Of a stretch of 47,183 bases of DNA, positions 1 through 7,834 are shown piece after piece. The notes below the pieces were generated by a model. That model saw only the letters and a list, made by a program, of their open reading frames with translations. It did no database searches and had not been told where the DNA came from. Both the position numbers and the translations under genes were made by a program. This stretch comes from Phycisphaerae bacterium (lineage in GTDB: Bacteria; Planctomycetota; Phycisphaerae; Phycisphaerales; SM1A02). The stretch is from positions 1 to 47,183 of the forward strand of contig PBAY01000028.1 in the NCBI GenBank assembly GCA_002717655.1. Reading direction: 5' to 3'. Each line of letters opens with the position of its first letter. Within the stretch, counting starts at the first letter, position 1.

Positions 1-93
1 CATTTGAGGTTGCCGTGGGCTGAAGAACTTGAGGGGCTGATGGACCGCTATCGGCCAAAAGGGCGGCAGGATATCAGCCCAGAGCCACCATGA
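1..93 (+). CDS. C-terminal tail of an unidentified gene (partial)
   Basis: Frame 1 is open from the window edge to a TGA and encodes about 30 residues ending in ISPEPP. The body of the gene lies outside the window, so the product cannot be named. In many bacteria gmk precedes rpoZ, but this tail does not look distinctly like guanylate kinase. The region could also be non-coding. It sits just before a promoter-like element serving rpoZ. Confidence 0.35.
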   Translation, partial: HLRLPWAEELEGLMDRYRPKGRQDISPEPP

Positions 94-103
94 GGGGCTT
101 GAA

Positions 104-132
104 TCGACACGTAGGCCAAAAGGGGCTAGAAT
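104..132 (+). promoter_or_regulatory. Sigma-70-type promoter for rpoZ-coaC
   Basis: A TCGACA box (five of six matches to the -35 consensus) is followed after exactly 17 bases by TAGAAT (five of six to the -10 consensus). Transcription would begin near 139 and leave a leader of about 57 nt before the rpoZ ATG. Sequence match only. Confidence 0.5.
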
Positions 133-195
133 ACGCCGTTCTGCGGTGCCAAGGCCCGTTTTTGATGCCTGCAGGCAGACCAATGGAGCGAAACC

Positions 196-447
196 ATGAT
201 CGATGCACTTCGAAGTGATGAGATTGTTCACCAACTCGGCGGCCGTTTCAAGCTTTGTGCCCTCATTCAGCGTCGGCTCAAGGAGCTGGTCGTTGATGGT
301 GCCCGGCCCCTCGTTGAACGCGATGGGCGTACAGATCTGGAACTTGTCATCGAGGAAATCGTGCAAGGCAAGATCGTTGCTGAGTGGGTTGATGCCACCA
401 CGGAAGGTGACACCGGCGGTGCTGGTTGGCCAATCGCGGAATCCTGA
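196..447 (+). CDS. rpoZ: DNA-directed RNA polymerase subunit omega
   Basis: Omega is the small RNA polymerase subunit that helps fold beta-prime and assemble the core enzyme. The 83-residue product has the family pattern: an N-terminal stretch with GGRFKLCALIQRRLKEL, then GARPLVE (residues 36-42), then an acidic helix ending in EEIVQGKI (about 52-59). The tail after residue 62 is short and variable, as is usual. The start is ATG, with a GGAG-like sequence seven bases upstream. A strong promoter match lies upstream and coaC follows after 23 bases, so the two are probably cotranscribed. The rpoZ-coaC neighbourhood is common in bacteria and supports the call. Confidence 0.85.
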   Translation: MIDALRSDEIVHQLGGRFKLCALIQRRLKELVVDGARPLVERDGRTDLELVIEEIVQGKIVAEWVDATTEGDTGGAGWPIAES

Positions 448-470
448 TCGCGGTTGCGTAGGGGCACCAC

Positions 471-1040
471 ATGCCCGCATCTGAAACAGACAAGTCCTGC
501 CGTCGGATCCTGATCGGGATCTGTGGTGGTGTTGCGGCCTACAAGATGGCAGAGGTTGTCAGCACGCTGGCACAATCAGGTCATCAGGTCACCGTCGCCA
601 TGACTCGAAATGCAAAGCGATTCATTGGCGTGACGACCTTTCGATCTCTTTCGGGGCGTGAAGTCTTCATGAATCCCTGGAAGCATTCGGAATCTCCAGA
701 GTCGCCGCATATCGCGCTGGCTCGTGAATCGGATCTGATGCTGATTTCCCCATGCACCATGGACATGCTCTCCAAGCTGGTCTCCGGGCGTGCAGATGAT
801 GCTGTGAGTCTTCTGGCGGCCTCCATTGATCGTGCTTCGTGTCCAGTACTTCTCGCACCCTCTATGAATGCGACGATGCTGCAGCAGCCTGCAACTCAGC
901 GCAACATGGCAACACTGGAAGAAGATGGATTTACCCTTCTTGCTTCCGGCCATGGGTGGCAGGCCTGTCGTACCGATGGGGCTGGTCGCATGCCTGAACC
1001 AGCTGATTTGATTGCCTCAATTGAAACATCGCTTCGGTGA
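471..1040 (+). CDS. coaC: Phosphopantothenoylcysteine decarboxylase (CoaC-type flavoprotein)
   Basis: This enzyme decarboxylates 4'-phosphopantothenoylcysteine to 4'-phosphopantetheine in coenzyme A synthesis and uses FMN (HFCD flavoprotein family). Visible motifs are GICGGVAAYK near residues 16-25 (FMN binding), a PHIALAR segment carrying the probable active-site histidine, APSMNATM (the PxMNxxM substrate clamp), and ACRTDGAGRMPEP near the C-terminus, matching the flexible lid with its conserved cysteine. At 189 residues it covers only the CoaC half of the usual bifunctional CoaBC. The CoaB synthetase domain is absent and no coaB is seen nearby, so that activity must be encoded elsewhere. 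It follows rpoZ closely and ends facing rpoD across a hairpin. Confidence 0.88.
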   Translation: MPASETDKSCRRILIGICGGVAAYKMAEVVSTLAQSGHQVTVAMTRNAKRFIGVTTFRSLSGREVFMNPWKHSESPESPHIALARESDLMLISPCTMDMLSKLVSGRADDAVSLLAASIDRASCPVLLAPSMNATMLQQPATQRNMATLEEDGFTLLASGHGWQACRTDGAGRMPEPADLIASIETSLR

Positions 1041-1066
1041 CAGCACTTGAGTTGCATCAAATGAAA

Positions 1067-1091
1067 CGGCCCCGGGCAGAACCCGGGGCCG
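1067..1091. terminator. Bidirectional hairpin between coaC and rpoD
   Basis: A perfect 10-bp stem, CGGCCCCGGG with CCCGGGGCCG, closes a five-base CAGAA loop midway between two convergent genes. Neither side has a clear T tract, so it may act as a Rho-assisted or symmetric transcription barrier rather than a classic intrinsic terminator. Confidence 0.6.
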
Positions 1092-1119
1092 AATATCGCA
1101 CGTGTCAATGTGGTACTGA

Positions 1120-2928
1120 CTATTCCTGTTCAGTCTGCTGCTCATCGATGAAGCTGGAAAGCCTTCTGCGACGAACAGGGTGCTGAAGCTTGCGGATGGC
1201 CTTGGATTCAACCTGACGGACTCGCTCACGAGTGACCTTGAAGATCCGGCCTACTTCTTCGAGCGTGTAGGTATATCCGTCACCGATCCCGTATCGAAGC
1301 TTGAGGATTTCCCGCTCGCGATACGTCAGTGTCTTGAGCACGTCATTGATGCGGCTTCGGAGCATCTCGCTGGTTGCCGTCTCAGATGGAGTTTCCTGTC
1401 GATCATCTTCGATGAAGTCGCCGAACTGGGAATCCTCGGATTCGCCAACAGGGCGGTCAAGACTGATCGGATGCCTTGAGATCTTCATGACTCTTCGAGT
1501 TTCCTCGACACTCATGTTGGCCTGTTCGGCAAGTTCTTCGATGGTCGGCTCGCGTCCGATTGCCTGAAGCAGTCGCTTCTGAATCGTACGGAGCTTGGAC
1601 ATGGTCTCGATCATGTGGACCGGCACGCGAATGGTACGGGCGTGGTCGGCGATCGCTCTCGTGATGGCCTGGCGAATCCACCAGGTTGCATAGGTCGAGA
1701 ACTTGTAGCCTCGCATGTATTCGTACTTGTCGACCGCTCGCATCAGACCAGTATTGCCTTCCTGAATGATGTCGAGGAATGGAAGGCCGCGATTGCGATA
1801 CTTCTTGGCAATGGAGACCACCAGGCGGAGGTTGCCGCCGCTGAGATCTCGTTTGGCCTGCTCATATTCCTCGAAGACTTCTTCGATGAGTTGCAGTCGA
1901 CCTTTGAGGGATTCTGGTGTTTCCTGAACCAACCCTCTCAGGCCACTGACTTCCTCTCGCATTGCCTGAAGATCTTCCGGGTGGTACCGGTCAGGGTTGG
2001 ACTCGGCTCGTTTGAGCTCGTTGGTGAGTTCCTTGATCTTGCGGGCAATGGACTGGATCTTGCGGAGTAGTGGTTGGATTCGAGCCGTTCGAAGACAGCA
2101 TTCTTCAAGCAGCGTGGCGATCTTGCGCCGTCTCTGGTTCATTCTGGATGAAACCGTTTCCTCTGATTCCTTTTCAGCTTCCAGAAGTTCCCAGTCAGCT
2201 TCGTTGGCTTTCAGCAGAGTTCGAATGGTGACCAGATTGATTGGTATTCGCTTGGCAACCTTTTCCTTGGCATTCGCTTCAGCCGTGGAGATTCGCATGG
2301 TGCGATCGAAAGGCAGATTCCCTTCATGAACCTGTTGAAGTACCTCTACTGCCTGTGAGGCCGCATAGTCACACTCCAGAACTTTCCGGCGGAAGATCAT
2401 TCGGGTTGTCTCGATCTTCTTGGCCAGTCGAATCTCTTCTTCTCGTGTGAGCAGTGGAATGGTGCCCATCTGAGTCAGGTACATGCGGATAGGGTCATCG
2501 ATCCGCTTGGAGCCGCTTGCTTCCATGTTTTCTGTGATCTCAGCGGCTTCTGACTCATCAAGAAGTTCATCGTTGGCATCGATGACACCATCTTCTTCAC
2601 TCTGCTCAGAGGTGTCAGCGGCAGGAGTTGCTTCAGCCTGCGCTGTTGGTATTCCAAAGGTGCGATATGGGCTGTCTCGCTTGAATTTGAGATTGGTCTG
2701 GAGCGGTGCATAGAACGGCTTGCCACGACGTTGTCGTGGATCCTCGTAATTGATGCAGGCGATTTCCAATTGTCGCAAGAGTTCAAGGAGCTGATCGATC
2801 TTCTCGGGCTGGACCATTTCGTCCGGCAGGGCAGTGTTCAGCTCCTCGTAGCTAATCCACGATCTATCCATTCCGTGACGCAGTAGGTCACGGATAGTCG
2901 GGTGCATGGGTGGCAGGTTCATAGTCAC
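1120..2928 (-). CDS. rpoD: Primary RNA polymerase sigma factor (sigma-70)
   Basis: The housekeeping sigma factor directs RNA polymerase to vegetative promoters. The 602-residue protein has an N-terminal region 1.1-like part (about 10-60), an acidic linker (about 100-140), region 1.2 beginning [11 protein letters not shown] (about 145), and a long charged spacer. Region 2 includes [19 protein letters not shown] and the [15 protein letters not shown] recognition helix (about 363-424). Region 3 follows, then region 4 with [11 protein letters not shown] and the HTH ending [13 protein letters not shown] (about 537-577). The GTG start is preferred because GGAAGG lies seven bases upstream; an in-frame ATG two codons later is possible. 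The gene follows dnaG by about 90 bases, recalling the widespread dnaG-rpoD macromolecular synthesis operon. Confidence 0.96.
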   Translation of the reverse strand: MTMNLPPMHPTIRDLLRHGMDRSWISYEELNTALPDEMVQPEKIDQLLELLRQLEIACINYEDPRQRRGKPFYAPLQTNLKFKRDSPYRTFGIPTAQAEATPAADTSEQSEEDGVIDANDELLDESEAAEITENMEASGSKRIDDPIRMYLTQMGTIPLLTREEEIRLAKKIETTRMIFRRKVLECDYAASQAVEVLQQVHEGNLPFDRTMRISTAEANAKEKVAKRIPINLVTIRTLLKANEADWELLEAEKESEETVSSRMNQRRRKIATLLEECCLRTARIQPLLRKIQSIARKIKELTNELKRAESNPDRYHPEDLQAMREEVSGLRGLVQETPESLKGRLQLIEEVFEEYEQAKRDLSGGNLRLVVSIAKKYRNRGLPFLDIIQEGNTGLMRAVDKYEYMRGYKFSTYATWWIRQAITRAIADHARTIRVPVHMIETMSKLRTIQKRLLQAIGREPTIEELAEQANMSVEETRRVMKISRHPISLDRPVGESEDSQFGDFIEDDRQETPSETATSEMLRSRINDVLKTLTYREREILKLRYGIGDGYTYTLEEVGRIFKVTRERVRQVESKAIRKLQHPVRRRRLSSFIDEQQTEQE

Positions 2929-3019
2929 GGGTCATCCTTCCACGTGCGAAGCCGGGCCAGCGGCAATCGCAACAAATCTCTGTCAGTTCCGTAAGCACGG
3001 CATGACGGTCAATGGGGGT

Positions 3020-4873
3020 TCAGTCTGTATTTCCTGTCCTGAGGATAGCGCTTGGCCTACGTCGCGATCCAATTTTTTGTATCAAATCTGCGGCAGTTCG
3101 ATCATCCGATTCATCTCGATTGCGCCACTGCGCCGTCTCCTGCTGCCTGAGATCTTCATGAATGCAATCATCCAGCGCCCGAGTTGCACGAGCGATGGGG
3201 TGTTCCTGATTATTCTCGTATTCCGCATTCGCCAGGCGTTCTCCGATGAAGAACAGTCTTGACGCTGTCTCGCGGTGTGATTCGTCGTCCAGTCGTCCCA
3301 GGATCGCCTGCATGGTCGGCGGATTGGCCTGTAGCAGGTCCGAAAGGGTCATGGCGAGTGCCTGATGTATGGGGTCGATGAAACGGCTGGAATCAAGCAG
3401 TTGTGACGGATCGATGCCAGCATCGGCTACAGCCTCGGTGCGGTAGAGGATGACGGCCAGCAGTTCCCGCTCAGCCACATGTCTGGCTCCGATTGCAGGA
3501 GCAGTCGATGCTCGTTCAGGCTGTTCGCTGGAGTTGGCGGCAACAGGGCCTCTCTGTCGGCGCAGGAGTCGTTCGATTTCCTGGCTAGGGACCCGCATGA
3601 GTTCACTGATGCGGTTGATCAGCATGGATTTTCTCAGTCCGTCGACCTCTTCGAGCCCAAGCGTTCTGAGTGACTCGATGAACTGTTCAAGTAATCGTTG
3701 TTGACCTGATATGCCCTGAGACTCGTCGATTCGCTGGCGGAATCTCGCAAGCAGGAAATCCAGAGAGTCTTCCGCATGGTCAATGGCATGCTCGAATTCA
3801 AGTTTGCCAGCATCGGACTTGAGCATGTCGTCAGGATCCTGCCCTTCAGGAAGAACGCAGATCCCTACATCGACAGGATGCTTGAAGACGGTGCGTACCG
3901 CTCGTTCAGCGGCACGCTGGCCTGCCTCATCTCCATCGAATACCAGGATGATCTGGTCGCACAGCCTTGCCAGCTTTCGCACATGATCATCGGTCAGGGC
4001 GGTGCCGAGTGTGCCGACGACATGTTCAACGCCTGCTGCATGGCAGGCCATCACATCGGTATACCCTTCCGTGACGATCGCTTTCTTCGCTTTGGCGATC
4101 GCAGGGCGTGCCAGATGAAGTCCATACAGGGTCTGGCCCTTGTGGAAGATGTCGTGCTCGGACGAATTCAGATACTTCGGCTCATCGTCAGCGGCGATTG
4201 CTCTGGCACCAAAGGCGATCGGGTGGCCAGTGTCATCATGTATCGGAAAGATCAGCCGATTGCGAAATGCATCGTAGGACCCGTCGCCTTCATTTCGTTT
4301 CTTCAGCAGTCCTGCTGCGATCAGAACGCGTTCGTCAATATGTCTGGCAAGCAGTGACTTTCTGAGGTTGTCCCATCCTGCTGGTGCGGCTCCAAGCTGA
4401 AATCTTTCAACCATGTCGGGTCTGATACAGCGTTTTTGGATGACTTCACGAGCATCCTTTCCTTCAGGTGCTTCGAGTGAATTCTGAAAGAAATCCAATG
4501 CTGCTGCGGTCGCTTCCTTCAGCAGGGTACGGCGTCTTGCTCGCTGATCACGTTCCGGGTCGGGCTTTCCGGATCCACGTTGCAACTGAAGCCCGACGCG
4601 GTCGGCGAGGAATTCGATGGCCTCTGAAAAATCCTTGCGAAGGAATTCCTGAACGAATCGGAAGCAGTCGCCTGCAGCGCCACAGGAATTGCAGATGTAG
4701 AAATGGTTTCCCTTGTCTGTAACCACGGAGAAGGAGGGGTTCTTGTCATCATGAAATGGGCACAGGCCAACGTGCTCTCGCCCTTTGGGCGTGAGTGCGA
4801 TGTGCTCACCAATGAGTGCTGCGAGATTTGTCATCTCGCGGACTCTCTCAATGTCCGATCGGTCAAACATCAT
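3020..4873 (-). CDS. dnaG: DNA primase
   Basis: DnaG makes the RNA primers for replication and works with the replicative helicase. The 617-residue product begins with a CHC2 zinc-binding domain: C38 and H41 in CPFHDDKNPSFS, then C61 and C64 in ICNSCGAAGDCF. The catalytic core follows, and its TOPRIM fold shows E269 in VTEGYTD and D313/D315 in VFDGDEAG, the metal-binding acidic residues. The C-terminal 150 residues are more divergent and fit the helicase-interaction region. The start is ATG ATG with no obvious Shine-Dalgarno sequence. The reading frame is open for 37 further codons upstream but has no normal start there. A long non-coding stretch precedes it and rpoD follows. Confidence 0.96.
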   Translation of the reverse strand: MMFDRSDIERVREMTNLAALIGEHIALTPKGREHVGLCPFHDDKNPSFSVVTDKGNHFYICNSCGAAGDCFRFVQEFLRKDFSEAIEFLADRVGLQLQRGSGKPDPERDQRARRRTLLKEATAAALDFFQNSLEAPEGKDAREVIQKRCIRPDMVERFQLGAAPAGWDNLRKSLLARHIDERVLIAAGLLKKRNEGDGSYDAFRNRLIFPIHDDTGHPIAFGARAIAADDEPKYLNSSEHDIFHKGQTLYGLHLARPAIAKAKKAIVTEGYTDVMACHAAGVEHVVGTLGTALTDDHVRKLARLCDQIILVFDGDEAGQRAAERAVRTVFKHPVDVGICVLPEGQDPDDMLKSDAGKLEFEHAIDHAEDSLDFLLARFRQRIDESQGISGQQRLLEQFIESLRTLGLEEVDGLRKSMLINRISELMRVPSQEIERLLRRQRGPVAANSSEQPERASTAPAIGARHVAERELLAVILYRTEAVADAGIDPSQLLDSSRFIDPIHQALAMTLSDLLQANPPTMQAILGRLDDESHRETASRLFFIGERLANAEYENNQEHPIARATRALDDCIHEDLRQQETAQWRNRDESDDRTAADLIQKIGSRRRPSAILRTGNTD

Positions 4874-5257
4874 GCTCGGGGGAAGGGCTTCCAGAGACGC
4901 GTTGTGGTGGAGATGAGGGTCTTCACGCGTTGATTCTGGGTAAAGTTCTTCCTGAAGCTTTCTCTTCCGAGGATCGAGGTGTTCTCAAATCTCCTGGCAT
5001 CCCGCCACGCCACGTGGATCGCCAAATCGTCTGATCAGGTTGTGGCCTGATCTCAGCCGCTGAATAACACAGTCCATGCGTTGTCGTGCGATGCCTTGAA
5101 GGAGCCAGTGGTCACTGGACAGGGGATCGCTTGATTGCGTATGACTGGGTCGATCGAGATGTACACGTGCCGAGGAGTCGAAATATGGTGGGAGTCCCGT
5201 TTGCAACCTCTATGGGCTTGCTGGGTATACACCCCTGAGTGCTTGTCGGCATCTACA

Positions 5258-5263
5258 ATTATA
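5258..5263 (-). promoter_or_regulatory. Possible -10 box for the dnaG-rpoD transcript
   Basis: A perfect TATAAT occurs on the minus strand in the only large non-coding gap before dnaG. A good -35 at 16-18 bases is not visible; TTGCCC lies 21 bases upstream. The start point would be near 5251, far from the dnaG ATG. Confidence 0.3.
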
Positions 5264-5354
5264 CAGTATTCGTGGTTGGGCCTCGGGCAAGCTGCTAGGC
5301 CCAAGACCGTCCGAGAAAACGTAAAAAGTTGGAATCCTTGAGGGATCAGGTGAT

Positions 5355-5372
5355 GATTTCGGTATCGAAATC
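5355..5372 (-). terminator. Possible hairpin after rpmB
   Basis: GATTTCG and CGAAATC form a perfect 7-bp stem around a GTAT loop about 30 bases past the rpmB stop. No clear T tract follows, so termination is only suggested. Confidence 0.35.
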
Positions 5373-5401
5373 GAGGTTCTGCAAGGGATCAGAAATCAGA
5401 T

Positions 5402-5680
5402 TCAGTCTGACTGGGCAAGCTTCTGGAGTCTTGTGTAGCCGTACTTTCGCTTGAGAGGCTTGACTACTTTTCCATCACGGATGGCTCTGGCGGTGGCTTT
5501 AACGCGGGTTGGCTTGCCGTCGATCATGGCCATGACGGACTGGATGTTCGGCTTGAACTTTCGACGACTCAGGCCAGATACCTTGAGGCCGATGCCTCCC
5601 TGGTACTTGGGGCGACCGCGGTAGCAGATCTTTCTTCCGGTAGTAGTCCGGGCACCGGTGAAATGGCAGACGCGAGGCAT
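5402..5680 (-). CDS. rpmB: 50S ribosomal protein L28
   Basis: L28 is a small protein of the large ribosomal subunit. The 92-residue product opens with MPRVCHFTGART, matching the family start (RVCxxTGKRP). It continues with the basic segment RRKFKPNIQSV (about 39-49), equivalent to the RRxFxPNLQ signature, then KATARAIRDG, corresponding to the second beta region. Length is slightly above the usual 65-80 because of a basic C-terminal tail. It has its own promoter-like sequence and does not overlap its neighbours. L33, often paired with L28, is not seen here. Confidence 0.92.
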   Translation of the reverse strand: MPRVCHFTGARTTTGRKICYRGRPKYQGGIGLKVSGLSRRKFKPNIQSVMAMIDGKPTRVKATARAIRDGKVVKPLKRKYGYTRLQKLAQSD

Positions 5681-5738
5681 GGCGGGAGTCTCCAGTAGCC
5701 CTGACGGGCCGAGGGGTCATGTGCTGATCGAATCGGGC

Positions 5739-5767
5739 AGTCTAACAGTGTACTGGCCCAGCGTCGA
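5739..5767 (-). promoter_or_regulatory. Sigma-70-type promoter for rpmB
   Basis: On the minus strand TCGACG is followed after 17 bases by TAGACT, four of six matches each to the consensus boxes. The architecture resembles the TCGACA-N17-TAGAAT element before rpoZ. The start would be near 5732, about 50 bases before the rpmB ATG. Confidence 0.4.
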
Positions 5768-5809
5768 GGCCTTCTTTCTGAGTTCCTGAGAGGGTCCGAG
5801 AATGGGGGT

Positions 5810-7246
5810 CTAGGCCGATTCCTTGGCGGTTCGGCGTGGTAATTCCTCGATTGAGAGGCCTCTTTCGATGGAATCGGCATCCAGAACATAGATGACGCCG
5901 GTGTTATCCAGATCGGGAAGGTCATACATCAGATTCAGCATGTATTCATCCAGAACGGCACGAAGTGCTCGAGCTCCAGTGCCTCGTTCCATGGCCCGTT
6001 CTGCCAGAAGGGTCAGGGCATCATCGGTGAATTCAAGGCCTGCACCTTCCAGTTGGAACAGGTGCTGGTATTGGCGAATGATTGCATTTCGAGGTTCAGT
6101 GAGGATTCGGACCATGTTCTCAGTAGAGAGAGGCATGAGGGGGGTCAGGACAGGAAGTCGGCCGACAAGCTCAGGGATAAGGCCGAATTGCAGGACATCC
6201 TGGGGTGTGATCGATTCGAGTAGTTCCAGATTGTTCTTCTTGATCGCGGTTGAATTACTCGCTTCATCAGGAGCATTCTGATCGATAGAGAAGCCGATTC
6301 GCTGATGTCCAAGGCGTTTCTGGATCAGCTCTCCGATACCTTCAAAGGATCCCCCGCAAATGAAGAGGATGTGGGTGGTATCCATCTGGATGTACTGTTG
6401 TTCAGGATGCTTTCGTCCACCCTGGGGTGGGACATTGGCAACGACGCCTTCAAGCATCTTGAGCAGTGATTGCTGGACGCCTTCGCCTGATACATCTCGG
6501 GTGATTGAGACGTTGTTGGAAGTCTTTCCAATCTTGTCGATTTCATCGATGTAGATGATGCCTCGTTGTGCGGCGTCGAGATCGTAGTCCGCTGACTGGA
6601 GCAGCTTGAGAAGCAGGTTCTCGACATCTTCGCCGACATATCCAGCTTCGGTGAGAGTTGTTGCATCTCCAATGGCAAATGGGACATTGAGAATCTTTGC
6701 CAGTGTCCTTGCAAGAAGTGTCTTGCCTGTGCCAGTGGGTCCCACCATCAGTACGTTGGACTTGTCCAGCTCAACTTCAGCCTCTTCATTTTCAAGATGG
6801 CTGAGCCGCTTGTAATGGTTGTGCACGGCAACAGAAAGCGTTCGCTTCGCTTCTCGCTGTCCAATGATGTACTGATCCAGAAACTCATTGATCTGACGAG
6901 GTGAAGGAATCGTCGTGAACAGCGGCCTTGAGCTGCTCATTCGTCGCTTTTCCTGCCTGAAGATGTTCTGGCAGAGATCGGTGCAGTTTGAGCAGATGTA
7001 GATGTCGTTGGGGCCTTCGACCATCGGGCCGACTTCCCGTGAGGTCTTGCCGCAGAATGAGCAGGTGGTTACGCGTCTTCCTCGAAATCCACCATCATCG
7101 CCACCGCCATCTCCGCTGGCTCCGCCGCCCCCGGCGCCACCACCACTTCCGGAGAGGCCGCCTGGACCATCAGGTGATCGGTCAGGGCCAAGTGCATTGA
7201 GCATGGTCTCGATGCGAGCATCCAGTTTGTCGTTGTCCTTGGGCAT
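5810..7246 (-). CDS. clpX: ATP-dependent Clp protease ATP-binding subunit ClpX
   Basis: ClpX is the AAA+ unfoldase that feeds proteins into ClpP. The 478-residue protein has an N-terminal zinc-binding domain with C62, C65, C85 and C88 (CSFCGKTS and ICSNCTDLC), Walker A GPTGTGKT (169-176), the pore-loop segment GYVGEDVE (about 202-209) and Walker B IIYIDEID (230-237). Sensor and C-terminal alpha-helical parts follow, including [15 protein letters not shown]. Before the zinc domain is a glycine-rich stretch (about residues 27-54) that ordinary ClpX lacks and that looks disordered. No clpP is adjacent, although tig lies just upstream on the same strand. Confidence 0.96.
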   Translation of the reverse strand: MPKDNDKLDARIETMLNALGPDRSPDGPGGLSGSGGGAGGGGASGDGGGDDGGFRGRRVTTCSFCGKTSREVGPMVEGPNDIYICSNCTDLCQNIFRQEKRRMSSSRPLFTTIPSPRQINEFLDQYIIGQREAKRTLSVAVHNHYKRLSHLENEEAEVELDKSNVLMVGPTGTGKTLLARTLAKILNVPFAIGDATTLTEAGYVGEDVENLLLKLLQSADYDLDAAQRGIIYIDEIDKIGKTSNNVSITRDVSGEGVQQSLLKMLEGVVANVPPQGGRKHPEQQYIQMDTTHILFICGGSFEGIGELIQKRLGHQRIGFSIDQNAPDEASNSTAIKKNNLELLESITPQDVLQFGLIPELVGRLPVLTPLMPLSTENMVRILTEPRNAIIRQYQHLFQLEGAGLEFTDDALTLLAERAMERGTGARALRAVLDEYMLNLMYDLPDLDNTGVIYVLDADSIERGLSIEELPRRTAKESA

Positions 7247-7522
7247 CCTGATTCGCTTGCTCTTTCTCTCAAATCTTGTTCATGACGGGCAGCGATCATT
7301 GTACCCAGGTCCGATCTTCATCGTCCGTGGATCTCGTCCTGATCGCAGCTTCAGGGCTGTCTAATGCTCCAACTGTGCCACCAATCCCACTGGAGGCGAG
7401 CCAGTATTGCCAATGATGAGCAAATCTCTATGCGGAAAGTATCGGGAATTCAGCTTGCATAAGCTAAAAACCTGATCAGGGACAGCTGGCTTGCCATCAG
7501 CTTGATGGGGAGGAGTTCCGGC
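7247..7522. other. Gene-free spacer between the SHOCT protein and clpX
   Basis: This 276-base stretch has no credible coding sequence on either strand. It contains a CCTGATCAGG palindrome near 7471 and presumably the clpX leader. I see no clear promoter or terminator. Confidence 0.5.
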
Positions 7523-7825
7523 TCAGACGTCCTGCCGAAGGTGTTCGCATGCTTTCTTGAACTCATCATCGCTCAATTCGCCTCTGGCGTGCATGTCGCG
7601 AAGGGCTGCAAGATTGAATGAGGGGCTTCCGCTTCCTGGATCCTCCCCAAGTCGCTTGCGGGCGGCCACAATGATGAATCCCCCGACAGCGACAATCCCC
7701 ATGAGTACAACGAGCCAGATGATGACATCGCTTATCTCACCCTGGCTCGAAGATGGTGCTGCATCGTTCGCCGTCGTTGCGAGGGCTTGGGTAGACCGTG
7801 AGAGAATCGATTGACTGATATTCAT
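7523..7825 (-). CDS. Small membrane protein with C-terminal SHOCT-like domain
   Basis: The 100-residue product has a polar N-terminus, one hydrophobic membrane segment (about residues 34-54, IIWLVVLMGIVAVGGFIIVA), a short linker, and a C-terminal motif LAALRDMHARGELSDDEFKKA. That last part fits the SHOCT (short C-terminal) domain seen in many bacterial membrane proteins of unknown role. The stop of tig lies nine bases upstream on the same strand, so the two genes are likely cotranscribed. The position, between tig and clpX, is where many bacteria carry clpP. There is no sequence reason to think it is a protease. The role is unknown; it may mediate oligomerisation or protein contacts at the membrane. 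Confidence 0.72.
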   Translation of the reverse strand: MNISQSILSRSTQALATTANDAAPSSSQGEISDVIIWLVVLMGIVAVGGFIIVAARKRLGEDPGSGSPSFNLAALRDMHARGELSDDEFKKACEHLRQDV

Positions 7826-7834
7826 CCTGTGTTA

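Larger units (their letters stand above)
4874..5401. other. 528-base gene-free region upstream of dnaG with hairpins
   Basis: I find no convincing gene here. Three inverted repeats stand out: GATCAGG/CCTGATC (5033-5052, six-base loop), CCAGTG/CACTGG (5105-5118) and GGGT/ACCC around a GTATAC palindrome (5223-5234). A CCACGTGG palindrome lies at 5010-5017. On the minus strand a perfect TATAAT sits at 5258-5263, which would give dnaG a leader of roughly 380 nt. The short minus-strand reading frames inside have no family resemblance. The stretch could hold a long leader or a small structured RNA; this cannot be decided by eye. Confidence 0.5.

Noticed and set aside
1615..2070. A 151-codon plus-strand reading frame
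   Set aside because: It is antisense to rpoD regions 1.2 to 2 and shows no domain pattern.
3776..4357. A 193-codon plus-strand reading frame
   Set aside because: It is antisense to the TOPRIM core of dnaG and has no recognisable motif.
4985..5206. A 73-codon minus-strand frame upstream of dnaG, considered as rpsU
   Set aside because: rpsU often precedes dnaG, but this product lacks the basic S21 pattern and overlaps the hairpins. The 83-codon frame nearby is equally unconvincing.
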